From the IMG/VR virus record IMGVR_UViG_3300048538_000090, positions 1 to 34,391 of that record: a DNA stretch of 34,391 nt; one strand, 5' to 3'. A program made the position numbers and the translations under genes. This stretch comes from a virus. The notes under the pieces are model-generated. The model ran no database searches. It saw nothing but the letters and a program-made list of their open reading frames with translations, and was not told the DNA's origin. Below, one piece after another: positions 1-4,714 of this stretch. The first letter of the stretch is position 1; each line of letters opens with the position of its first letter.

Positions 1-139
1 CTTGAATGTCATCCCGCCAAAAGTCATCAAAAGCTTTCATTTCTTTCATCAGGATTAGCTTGCCCATAGCTGCGCTGTAAACAATAGCCAATTGGGTTAT
101 TTCATCTAAAGCCAAGCTTGTTATTTTTTCTTCTTCCAT
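1..139 (-). CDS. Small acidic protein, 3' end beyond the window
   Basis: Forty-six codons stay open from an ATG at 139 to the left edge, so the gene is cut by the window. A purine-rich AAAGGTG lies a few bases upstream of the ATG and is a fair ribosome binding site. The visible N-terminus begins MEEEKITSLALDEITQLAIV and has an alternating acidic and hydrophobic pattern consistent with helix. I do not recognise a family. Its orientation agrees with all genes to the right, from which it is separated by about 230 bases of structured non-coding DNA. It could be the first gene of the next early operon. Confidence 0.5.
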   Translation of the reverse strand, partial: MEEEKITSLALDEITQLAIVYSAAMGKLILMKEMKAFDDFWRDDIQ

Positions 140-365
140 TTGCAGCACCTTTTTTAATGTTTAGACCTTTAAATGCTTTTTGGTGAAACCAGAGTGTATT
201 GGCATAGGTGGACTAACCCTAGAAAACAAAAGTTTTCCAAGGTAGTCACCTAGCCTTAATGCTTTTCGGAGCCAACCTTCGCATATCGGCCCGCACAATG
301 CCTCAGTTAAGCTTGTACGGTTGTCTGCTACTTATAGCGAGTAACTGCCCGCTAGAGACTACGCT
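140..365. other. Non-coding leader-like region
   Basis: No ORF with a credible ribosome binding site was found here on either strand, only 9 to 44 codon frames lacking Shine-Dalgarno sequences. It contains the long hairpin at 201-255, flanked by a short direct repeat (AATGCTTTT at about 171 and again at about 258), and a 5-bp inverted repeat TAGCG/CGCTA near 336-355. It may be the 5' leader of the gene that starts at 139. No tRNA cloverleaf could be drawn. Confidence 0.35.
201..255. repeat. Long imperfect inverted repeat (RNA-like hairpin)
   Basis: The two arms, about 201-227 and 232-255, are complementary over roughly 24 positions with a few bulges and mismatches, around an AAAA (or UUUU) loop. 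Outer pairing is GGC/GCC, then TAGGTG/CACCTA, then ACTA/TAGT, and inner pairing is GAAAAC/GTTTTC. It is not followed by a T-run on either strand, so it is not an ordinary intrinsic terminator. Possibilities are a structured leader or small RNA, a protein-binding palindrome, or a remnant of a mobile element. I tested it by eye against integron attC core sites and it does not fit. Confidence 0.55.
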
Positions 366-497
366 TCAGACTTTCGGTGTGCGTTGGCGCTGAGTCTCAC
401 CCCACAGTAGCGCCCTTTCACCTAACAGCGCTGCCGTATTGAACCCGACCACTGCTAGATTGCGAACCTCGTTTTTGGTAAAATTGATCCCGTACAT
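366..497 (-). CDS. Hypothetical 43-residue protein
   Basis: The ATG at 497 is preceded by GGGAGGTGA, one of the best ribosome binding sites in the window, at a suitable distance. The frame stays open for 43 codons and ends in TGA at 366. The product begins MYGINFTKNEVRNLAVVGF and has a short Ala/Leu-rich middle and a basic C-terminus. I recognise no family, and there is no clear membrane helix. It stands alone between the plus-strand terminator at 541-564 and the structured region to its left. The strong ribosome site is the main evidence; a chance ORF of this length is possible. Confidence 0.4.
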   Translation of the reverse strand: MYGINFTKNEVRNLAVVGFNTAALLGERALLWGETQRQRTPKV

Positions 498-540
498 TGG
501 TTCACCTCCCTATATGTACCCTAGACTGCCCAACTAGGTC

Positions 541-564
541 AAGCCCCCTACGGGGGGCTTTTTT
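541..564 (+). terminator. Intrinsic terminator, plus strand
   Basis: Eight-bp G+C-rich stem AAGCCCCC/GGGGGCTT with a short loop, followed directly by six T residues in the plus direction. On the minus strand the A-run precedes the stem, so termination is expected only for rightward transcripts. No rightward gene is visible to its left. Confidence 0.75.
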
Positions 565-567
565 AAT

Positions 568-645
568 TTATCCCACCATCAATGCCCAAACAGACATTAA
601 AATTACAATCACCAACGCTGCGTAACGTTCGTCAAAATACTTCAT
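568..645 (-). CDS. Predicted 25-residue single-pass membrane peptide
   Basis: A short frame starts at ATG 645 (or in frame at ATG 654) and ends in TAA at 568. It begins MKYFDERY and continues with about 16 mostly hydrophobic residues rich in Val, Ile, Leu, Met and Trp, the profile of one transmembrane helix with a charged N-terminus. The start overlaps the end of the Cys-rich gene at 632-823 in another frame, the same translational coupling seen throughout this operon. No strong Shine-Dalgarno is seen. Small phage membrane peptides of this shape are common, but there is no sequence family to name. Confidence 0.35.
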   Translation of the reverse strand: MKYFDERYAALVIVILMSVWALMVG

Positions 646-823
646 TGGGATCATTCTTTGCACTTGATACCGGCCTGTACGGATACAAAGAACAATCAAC
701 TGAAGTACAAGCTTGAACCTGTTGCCGCCAATTACCTTTATCTAGCGGGTCATAGATACAGTCTTTGCACTTTTCGTTGATTGCCCAACGCATACCTTTC
801 TTTGGCGCTGGTTCAGGCTTCAT
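632..823 (-). CDS. Small Cys-rich conserved phage protein
   Basis: The 63-residue protein carries four cysteines: CKDC near residues 19-22 and two more in the segment QACTSVDCSLYP. This spacing could bind a metal. The core KCKDCIYDPLDKG resembles a small conserved protein I have seen in phages and prophages of proteobacteria; its function is not known to me. The ATG lies inside the 3' end of the HTH gene to the right (overlap of about 11 bases), so the two are probably coupled. The Pro/Lys-rich N-terminus looks disordered. Confidence 0.75.
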   Translation of the reverse strand: MKPEPAPKKGMRWAINEKCKDCIYDPLDKGNWRQQVQACTSVDCSLYPYRPVSSAKNDPNEVF

Positions 824-1022
824 CTGTAATAAACTCCATTACAGGCATTTTAAGCGCCTCGCAGATAGCAACAATTTGACTTAACTTCATCGTCTTGCTG
901 TTAATCCAACGTGAAACTTGAGTCGGTGCCACACCCATTTTTGCTGCAAAGTCTTTTTTACTGACGTTTTGCTTTGCAAGAACGGCATGAAGCCTAGCCC
1001 CCAAATCAGAATGGTATGTCAT
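813..1022 (-). CDS. Cro/C1-type HTH transcriptional regulator
   Basis: The 69-residue protein is a single XRE-family helix-turn-helix domain, about residues 8-60, with the recognition region AAKMGVAPTQVSRWINS and the following LSQIVAICEAL helix. Proteins of this size in phages act as Cro-like dimeric repressors. There is no dimerisation or protease-sensing domain, so it is not a CI-type prophage repressor. Unusually for a Cro-like gene, it lies in the middle of a recombination operon instead of beside a divergent promoter. Its start overlaps the 3' end of the SSB-like gene by 17 bases. It might bind the inverted repeats at 3449-3485, but that is inference. Confidence 0.85.
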   Translation of the reverse strand: MTYHSDLGARLHAVLAKQNVSKKDFAAKMGVAPTQVSRWINSKTMKLSQIVAICEALKMPVMEFITDEA

Positions 1023-1272
1023 CGTCTGCTACCGCCATTTGTTGTTGAGGCACTGGTGCTGGTGCCGGAGCCTGCTGACGCTGTTCGTCTAGCTCATAAA
1101 GATTAACCCAGCCGCTAAAGTTGATAGGCAAAGAATCAATCTTTAGATAAAACGAACCATCATCACGCTTTAGCATTTTGCCTACCGTGTGATAGCTGTT
1201 CTTTTCTTCGCCTTGTTTGTTAATGTACTTGCCCGTGGTTGTCACAAGCTTTTTGACCGGTCGATCAGCCAT
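1006..1272 (-). CDS. Small protein with SSB-like acidic C-terminal tip
   Basis: I choose the ATG at 1272 (88 residues) over an in-frame ATG at 1296 because GGAGGT lies 6 bases before it. The N-terminal half contains VGKMLKRDDGSFYLKIDSLP, a pattern found in small conserved phage proteins. A Pro/Ala/Gln-rich linker (about residues 68-79) leads to the last residues DDDIPF. This is the acidic, Phe-terminated tip by which bacterial SSB recruits partners. The neighbours are the YqaJ exonuclease and ERF annealing genes, which suits a single-strand-binding or partner-loading role. A classical OB-fold is not evident in so short a domain, so SSB function is inferred from the tip and context. Confidence 0.75.
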   Translation of the reverse strand: MADRPVKKLVTTTGKYINKQGEEKNSYHTVGKMLKRDDGSFYLKIDSLPINFSGWVNLYELDEQRQQAPAPAPVPQQQMAVADDDIPF

Positions 1273-1882
1273 TGGTGTTACCTCCGTCGATTTCATTTAT
1301 GATTTGCTGCACTTCTTCTACTGCTTCCTTAACTGCCAACTCTAGCTTGGCAATCATTTCCTCATCCCTTTTTACGTGGATGATTAACAACTGCAACCGC
1401 TCTGGCATACGTGGGTCGTAAGATACGAAATCGCACCATTGCCGACCAGTGCATACCATTTGCCACTGCATTTGATACATATAATTATTTGGCACTTTCT
1501 TCTTTCTAAGGTAGCTAATGTGCGTAGCTGTGTTGGGACATTTAATCTCAACAAGACCATCAGACTCTACCAGCCCATCCGGTGATGCCCCAGTCCAATC
1601 ATTTAATCCAGGCTCAGGGTGTCTTACAAAGCCTTCGTCTTCAATGTAGTTGTTAGTTGTCAGAAAATATTGATCCCTTGCGTCATCTTCGTGGTCTATT
1701 CCCCACTGCATAGCGCTTGACGTAAAGCCCGCCTCAGACATACCTGTAAGACGCTCTGCGACCTTCTGAGCAATCTTGTTGTCTCTGGTTGCCGTTCCCT
1801 TCTTTGCCATGACAGCAGCCAACTCAGACGCTCCAAAGCGACCAGCACGGTCTGCAAACCATTCACTGCTACGCTGTTCCAT
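1265..1882 (-). CDS. YqaJ-family recombination exonuclease
   Basis: The 205-residue protein has the hallmarks of the YqaJ/lambda-exonuclease (PD-(D/E)XK) family. It opens with the RSSEWFADRAGRFGASELAAVM motif type and has a conserved acidic WGIDHEDDAR segment (about 60-69). Asp102 lies in GASPDGL, the EIK triad at 112-114 in VEIKCP, and the Tyr/Gln-rich YMYQMQWQM helix follows. All catalytic positions are present. Such enzymes resect one strand of a double-strand end to give a single strand for an annealing protein, here the adjacent ERF protein. The gene overlaps its neighbours by 14 and 8 bases, so the three are co-translated. Confidence 0.93.
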   Translation of the reverse strand: MEQRSSEWFADRAGRFGASELAAVMAKKGTATRDNKIAQKVAERLTGMSEAGFTSSAMQWGIDHEDDARDQYFLTTNNYIEDEGFVRHPEPGLNDWTGASPDGLVESDGLVEIKCPNTATHISYLRKKKVPNNYMYQMQWQMVCTGRQWCDFVSYDPRMPERLQLLIIHVKRDEEMIAKLELAVKEAVEEVQQIINEIDGGNTNG

Positions 1883-2456
1883 TTTCCACCCCCAATGCTT
1901 TCCATTCCTTTGACTTCATAAAAGCTTTTGTTGCCTCATTGACGCTGGGCCAAGCTTGACGCTTTTGCTCATTGTCTAAGCTTGCCCAAAATGCGTAGGC
2001 TTCTGTCTGGTCATTGAGCATTAGCTCTGCAAGCTTTCCAGAAGTTTCGGAGTTACCAATCTTATCGGTAGTTGCTTGCATTTGATTAGCAAAGCTAGCG
2101 GCTGCTGCATCGTCATCAGCAATCGGAACAACAAACATCGTCAACAACGCATAACGAGCTAGGTAAGTTCTACAGCTTCCAGCTTGTTGCAACGTCATCT
2201 TTTGCACATCCCACGATACAGAATGCGTTATATGGTCTTCAGGCTTTTCTGAGTCAATAACCTTTGTGATGACTGTCATTGTACCGGCTTCACCGGCTAA
2301 TTCTTGTATCAACAAAAGCTTTTGGCTTTCAAGCAACGGCTTTAACCGAGCAAGCAAGGTTTTTAGGTCTGCATATTTGCCATGACCGCCGCTTCTGTTC
2401 GCTACAACGATTTCCATTTCTTCTTGCACGCTGTATAGCTTCGCATAAATGCTCAT
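1869..2456 (-). CDS. erf: ERF-family single-strand annealing protein
   Basis: The 195-residue protein matches the ERF recombinase pattern. An N-terminal MSIYAKLYSVQEEMEIV helix is followed by KYADLKTLLARLKPLLE (the usual Y-x-x-L element). A beta-rich core then leads to the LQQAGSCRTYLARYALLTMF segment and an acidic DDDAAAAS stretch near residue 120. ERF proteins form rings that anneal complementary strands and promote circularisation or repair of the phage genome. The gene is coupled to the HTH gene upstream (ATGA overlap) and to the exonuclease downstream. The C-terminal third is variable and possibly a partner-binding tail. Confidence 0.92.
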   Translation of the reverse strand: MSIYAKLYSVQEEMEIVVANRSGGHGKYADLKTLLARLKPLLESQKLLLIQELAGEAGTMTVITKVIDSEKPEDHITHSVSWDVQKMTLQQAGSCRTYLARYALLTMFVVPIADDDAAAASFANQMQATTDKIGNSETSGKLAELMLNDQTEAYAFWASLDNEQKRQAWPSVNEATKAFMKSKEWKALGVENGTA

Positions 2457-2656
2457 TTTTCACTCCCTAAAAAATACTTAGCAATGCGTTTACCATCTTT
2501 GGTTTTGACAGTAACCATTTTGATCTTATACCCGATGTTTCTAAGATCGTGGATTCGTGCAGCCAAGCGCAAACACCCGTATTTATTAAGTGCTTCCAAT
2601 GCAGTTATTGGCTTACGGTGTAGGTGTTTCAGAATTGCAGTGCATTGATTGTTCAT
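2453..2656 (-). CDS. Small winged-HTH-like phage protein
   Basis: The 67-residue protein has the layout of a small helix-turn-helix domain common in phage early regions. Helix one is around ILKHLHRKPITALEAL, followed by NKYGCLRLAARIHDLRNIGY, where the second and third helices lie, and then a beta wing ending in a basic tail. It resembles the HTH_39 type of domain in which an A-x-R-I-x-D-L-R motif forms the recognition helix. It overlaps the methyltransferase stop by four bases and is read just after it. A role in local regulation or DNA binding is likely; no target can be named. Confidence 0.8.
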   Translation of the reverse strand: MNNQCTAILKHLHRKPITALEALNKYGCLRLAARIHDLRNIGYKIKMVTVKTKDGKRIAKYFLGSEK

Positions 2657-3414
2657 ACGTCACCCTCTAGTTTTATTAATTGACTTACTATTAGCTGCGG
2701 AATTTCAGGCACCACAGCGTTGCCTAAACATCTAATTCGGTGTGATCTATTGGGAATCCCATTAACCACTCTACAAACTGCGGGTTCAGTCTGCCATCTT
2801 CCCCGCGATACTCTATCGCATCGGGTAATGAATTGGTGTCGGCGTTGCGGCCTTTGGCTGCTAGCGTTTCCGGTCTTACTGCCCCCTTCCAATCCCGTGC
2901 GGCTGGGGTAGGCAATAATCCACACCCGCTCCCTGCGGTGTGGCGCTCCAACGGTGCTAGCTGATATGCAATGCCATTCTGCATCGTACCCGATTTGGGC
3001 CAAGTCATTGAGTATTCGCCCGAACCAGCGCCCTGAGTCTCCAACCAAGAGATTTGGCACGTTTTCCAAGATTGCGTATCGTGGTCTAACTTCGCCAATA
3101 AGACGCGATAGTTCTCTCCAAAGCCCTGTTCTTGCTCCGTCAGTTCCCTGTCGCTCTCCCCAGACGTATCCAACCGCAGAGGCATCTTGGCACGGGAAGC
3201 CTCCGGTGATGCAATCGACTCTAACTCCGTCTGTAGCCAATCGCTCTGCTGTAAGGGTTTGTATGTCTTCATATACCGGCACCTCGGGCCAATTTTTATT
3301 GAGCACCTTGATCGCGTAAGGGTCGATTTCGCAAAAGGCAACGGTCTTGCAGCCGACTGCCTCCATACCTAACGTAAACCCACCAATACCAGCAAAGGTA
3401 TCCAAGACGTTCAT
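2653..3414 (-). CDS. dcm: DNA C5-cytosine methyltransferase (phage orphan type)
   Basis: The 253-residue protein has all core C5-methyltransferase motifs. Motif I is DTFAGIGGFTLGME (5-18, AdoMet site). Motif IV is GGFPCQD with nucleophile Cys75. Motif VI is ENV (117-119), motif VIII lies around RRERVWIIAY (160-169), and motif X is GNAVVP (231-236). The stretch between VIII and IX is short, so target recognition is minimal. No restriction nuclease is adjacent, so it is probably an orphan enzyme that protects phage DNA or affects expression. The ribosome site is weak. The start follows inverted repeats at 3449-3485 that may control it. A second ORF lies inside this gene in another frame. Confidence 0.95.
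   Translation of the reverse strand: MNVLDTFAGIGGFTLGMEAVGCKTVAFCEIDPYAIKVLNKNWPEVPVYEDIQTLTAERLATDGVRVDCITGGFPCQDASAVGYVWGERQGTDGARTGLWRELSRLIGEVRPRYAILENVPNLLVGDSGRWFGRILNDLAQIGYDAEWHCISASTVGAPHRRERVWIIAYPSRTGLEGGSKTGNASSQRPQRRHQFITRCDRVSRGRWQTEPAVCRVVNGIPNRSHRIRCLGNAVVPEIPQLIVSQLIKLEGDV
2724..3272 (-). CDS. Overlapping ORF inside the methyltransferase gene
   Basis: A second frame, offset +1 from the methyltransferase, is open without a stop for 182 codons from ATG 3272. GAGGTG lies 7 bases before that ATG, a good ribosome site. The open frame extends further up to a TTG at 3341. The product starts MKTYKPLQQSDWLQTE and contains SWKT (68-71), WPKSGTMQNGIAYQL (91-105), LLPTPAARDWKG (119-130) and LNPQFVEWLMGFP (162-174). 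From memory these motifs, in this order, occur in phage proteins annotated as methyltransferase-related and encoded separately. Against it: the conserved methyltransferase codons could create the same pattern as a shadow. Biochemical function is unknown. Confidence 0.55.
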   Translation of the reverse strand: MKTYKPLQQSDWLQTELESIASPEASRAKMPLRLDTSGESDRELTEQEQGFGENYRVLLAKLDHDTQSWKTCQISWLETQGAGSGEYSMTWPKSGTMQNGIAYQLAPLERHTAGSGCGLLPTPAARDWKGAVRPETLAAKGRNADTNSLPDAIEYRGEDGRLNPQFVEWLMGFPIDHTELDV

Positions 3415-3448
3415 TGCTTGACTCTCTATTTATTAATAACTCCCAGAC

Positions 3449-3485
3449 ACACTAAACCAAAGTGTAAAGCCATGCAATACACTTT
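3449..3485. promoter_or_regulatory. Operator-like inverted repeats upstream of methyltransferase
   Basis: Between the lysin and the methyltransferase there is a perfect 8-bp inverted repeat, AAAGTGTA (3459-3466) and TACACTTT (3478-3485). A third half-site ACACT (3449-3453) pairs with AGTGT (3461-3465). The region is otherwise A+T-rich and non-coding (3415-3523). It is the obvious place for early-operon control, possibly by the Cro-like protein at 813-1022. I could not place a convincing -35/-10 pair; TTTACA near 3480 has no good partner. Confidence 0.4.
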
Positions 3486-3523
3486 TGTATATTTTTTAGA
3501 GGGGTGTCGTTAAAAGCTACAGG

Positions 3524-3880
3524 TCAGTAAGACCAGACAGTAGGGCGGGGGTGTTTGTCAGACATATCTAAGTGAATAAATCTTTTGTTGCCCTTCTGCT
3601 GCACGCCTATGCCTGTAATGCCGCACATTAAAGCTACTTTAAGCAGTGTATGAGCCTGCTTACGACTGACAGCAATATCTACAGCTTTACCTGTAGTATG
3701 ACTACCGGCTGCGGGTTTTGCGGCCTCTATCGGATGATCCAGACAGCGATACCCACTAGTAACAACAAGAGGAAAACCGCAATCAGCCCTAATACGATTA
3801 AGGACTCCCAAAAATTCCGCATTAAATTCATATTTGCCACAATGCTGACATTTTAACTCAGCCTCGCTAAAGTAATTCAT
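3524..3880 (-). CDS. M15-family peptidase endolysin
   Basis: The 118-residue protein is a compact peptidase M15 domain. It has SGYRC (42-46), then GSHTTGKAVDIA with zinc ligands His61 and Asp68, and IHLDM with the third ligand His103. These are the conserved metal and catalytic positions of D-Ala-D-Ala or L-Ala-D-Glu endopeptidases used by phages to cut the cross-bridges of peptidoglycan. There is no signal peptide, so it needs the holin encoded just upstream (ATGA overlap) to reach the wall. A CxxC pair at 11-14 near the N-terminus is an addition to the usual domain. There is no separate cell-wall-binding domain. Confidence 0.93.
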   Translation of the reverse strand: MNYFSEAELKCQHCGKYEFNAEFLGVLNRIRADCGFPLVVTSGYRCLDHPIEAAKPAAGSHTTGKAVDIAVSRKQAHTLLKVALMCGITGIGVQQKGNKRFIHLDMSDKHPRPTVWSY

Positions 3881-4266
3881 TTGTTGCGGGCAACCCCTTT
3901 TACCTTTTCATAGCTACGGTATGCGCCCAAGCCTAGCATTCCCATAAGAACCGGCATCATCTCACTCATATCTAGCATTGGCACGTCTAAGCTGAAAAAA
4001 GCGGCTAAATAGGGCATAAATACGAAGTTGTTAGCCATAGCTACTCCGCACGTCCAGCCAATAAAAGGTCGCCATCCTGCTACAAATAACGACTTGTGCG
4101 CGGCCTCTTGCTGATTAACTTCAATCTGCTGCTTTGCTATTTCGTGGGCATGATTTTCTGCGAGAGTCGCAACTTCGTGTGCTAATTCATTGGCTTTATC
4201 TTTGTCTGGTATAAAGCGCTCAACAATAGTTTGAATTAGCGGTATCGCAAGCGTCCACGGGGTCAT
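3877..4266 (-). CDS. Three-transmembrane holin (gene-transfer-agent type)
   Basis: The 129-residue protein fits the 3TM holin family first named for gene-transfer agents. It has an N-terminal amphipathic segment, a charged middle (about 20-58) and then the characteristic WRPFIGWTCGVAMANNF motif that opens the membrane part. Two more hydrophobic stretches and a basic C-terminus follow. Holins open the inner membrane at a set time and let the endolysin out. The four-base overlaps with the genes on either side place it in the middle of a lysis cassette. Confidence 0.88.
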   Translation of the reverse strand: MTPWTLAIPLIQTIVERFIPDKDKANELAHEVATLAENHAHEIAKQQIEVNQQEAAHKSLFVAGWRPFIGWTCGVAMANNFVFMPYLAAFFSLDVPMLDMSEMMPVLMGMLGLGAYRSYEKVKGVARNK

Positions 4267-4514
4267 TTATCAGCCTTTTTATCCAGCTTTTTATCAATCG
4301 ACTCCAACATGCTAAACAGCTTGCCAAATTCGTGTCTAAGCTCATCGCGGCGTACATATTCGCCAGCAACCAAAACTTCGATAGCGTTTACTTTTTGTAT
4401 TATTTCTTCGTCGGCTTCTTGCAGTTCCTTAACGGCATTCCACAAAGATTTAAGCAACCATCCTATGATGCCGCCCACAAAAGTAATAATTGAATAAACA
4501 ATATCGTGACTCAT
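4263..4514 (-). CDS. Membrane-anchored coiled-coil protein of the lysis cassette
   Basis: This 83-residue protein has one N-terminal membrane helix (about residues 5-22, IVYSIITFVGGIIGWLL). A charged, heptad-like coiled coil then runs to the C-terminus (KELQEADEEIIQKVNAIEVL, later MLESIDKKLDKK). The topology matches an inner-membrane spanin or a holin partner, and its place directly before the holin supports a lysis role. No Rz1-like lipoprotein was found inside or next to it, so spanin function is uncertain. The ribosome site AGGTTG lies upstream of ATG 4514. Confidence 0.8.
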   Translation of the reverse strand: MSHDIVYSIITFVGGIIGWLLKSLWNAVKELQEADEEIIQKVNAIEVLVAGEYVRRDELRHEFGKLFSMLESIDKKLDKKADK

Positions 4515-4531
4515 ACCGCAACCTATTTGTC

Positions 4532-4714
4532 CTATTCGTCGTAAAGTTCGTCGCCGTACATGGCGTATCTTTCACAGCAATCTTCACATTCTAACACTTG
4601 GCGCTGCTCATCACTATCTGAAGTGTACCAAGAGAATCTACGCCCGCCGCATTCCCCGCAGCTACGCTCTAAAAAGGATTCTTCACCTGGCTTAAACTGG
4701 ATTATATCACCCAT
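4532..4714 (-). CDS. Zinc-ribbon protein
   Basis: The 60-residue acidic protein has two Cys pairs, CGEC (near 19-22) and CEDC (near 43-46), with an aromatic beta segment RRFSWYTS between them. This is the shape of a treble-clef or zinc-ribbon fold. It starts inside the last codons of the phosphoesterase gene (8-base overlap), so it may be co-translated with it. I cannot name a family or substrate. Confidence 0.75.
   Translation of the reverse strand: MGDIIQFKPGEESFLERSCGECGGRRFSWYTSDSDEQRQVLECEDCCERYAMYGDELYDE

Noticed and set aside
201-255. Integron attC site or retron msd hairpin
   Set aside because: The arms lack the RYYYAAC/GTTRRRY core sites of attC, and no integrase or reverse transcriptase gene is present.
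140-540. tRNA, tmRNA or group I intron in the left intergenic region
   Set aside because: No acceptor or T-arm pairing (GGTTCRAnnCC) and no conserved intron core could be found on either strand.
813-1022. CI-type prophage repressor proving a temperate phage
   Set aside because: The protein has only an HTH domain, with no peptidase or dimerisation domain, and no integrase is in the window; lifestyle is left undecided.
2720-3372. Plus-strand frames opposite the methyltransferase gene
   Set aside because: They lack known motifs and good ribosome sites; unlike the nested minus-strand frame, they show no family resemblance.
4309-4497. Rz1-like outer-membrane spanin in the plus strand or nested in the 83-residue gene
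   Set aside because: No lipobox followed by a short Pro-rich protein in the minus strand was found; the plus-strand frame is a Ser/Thr-rich shadow on the wrong strand.
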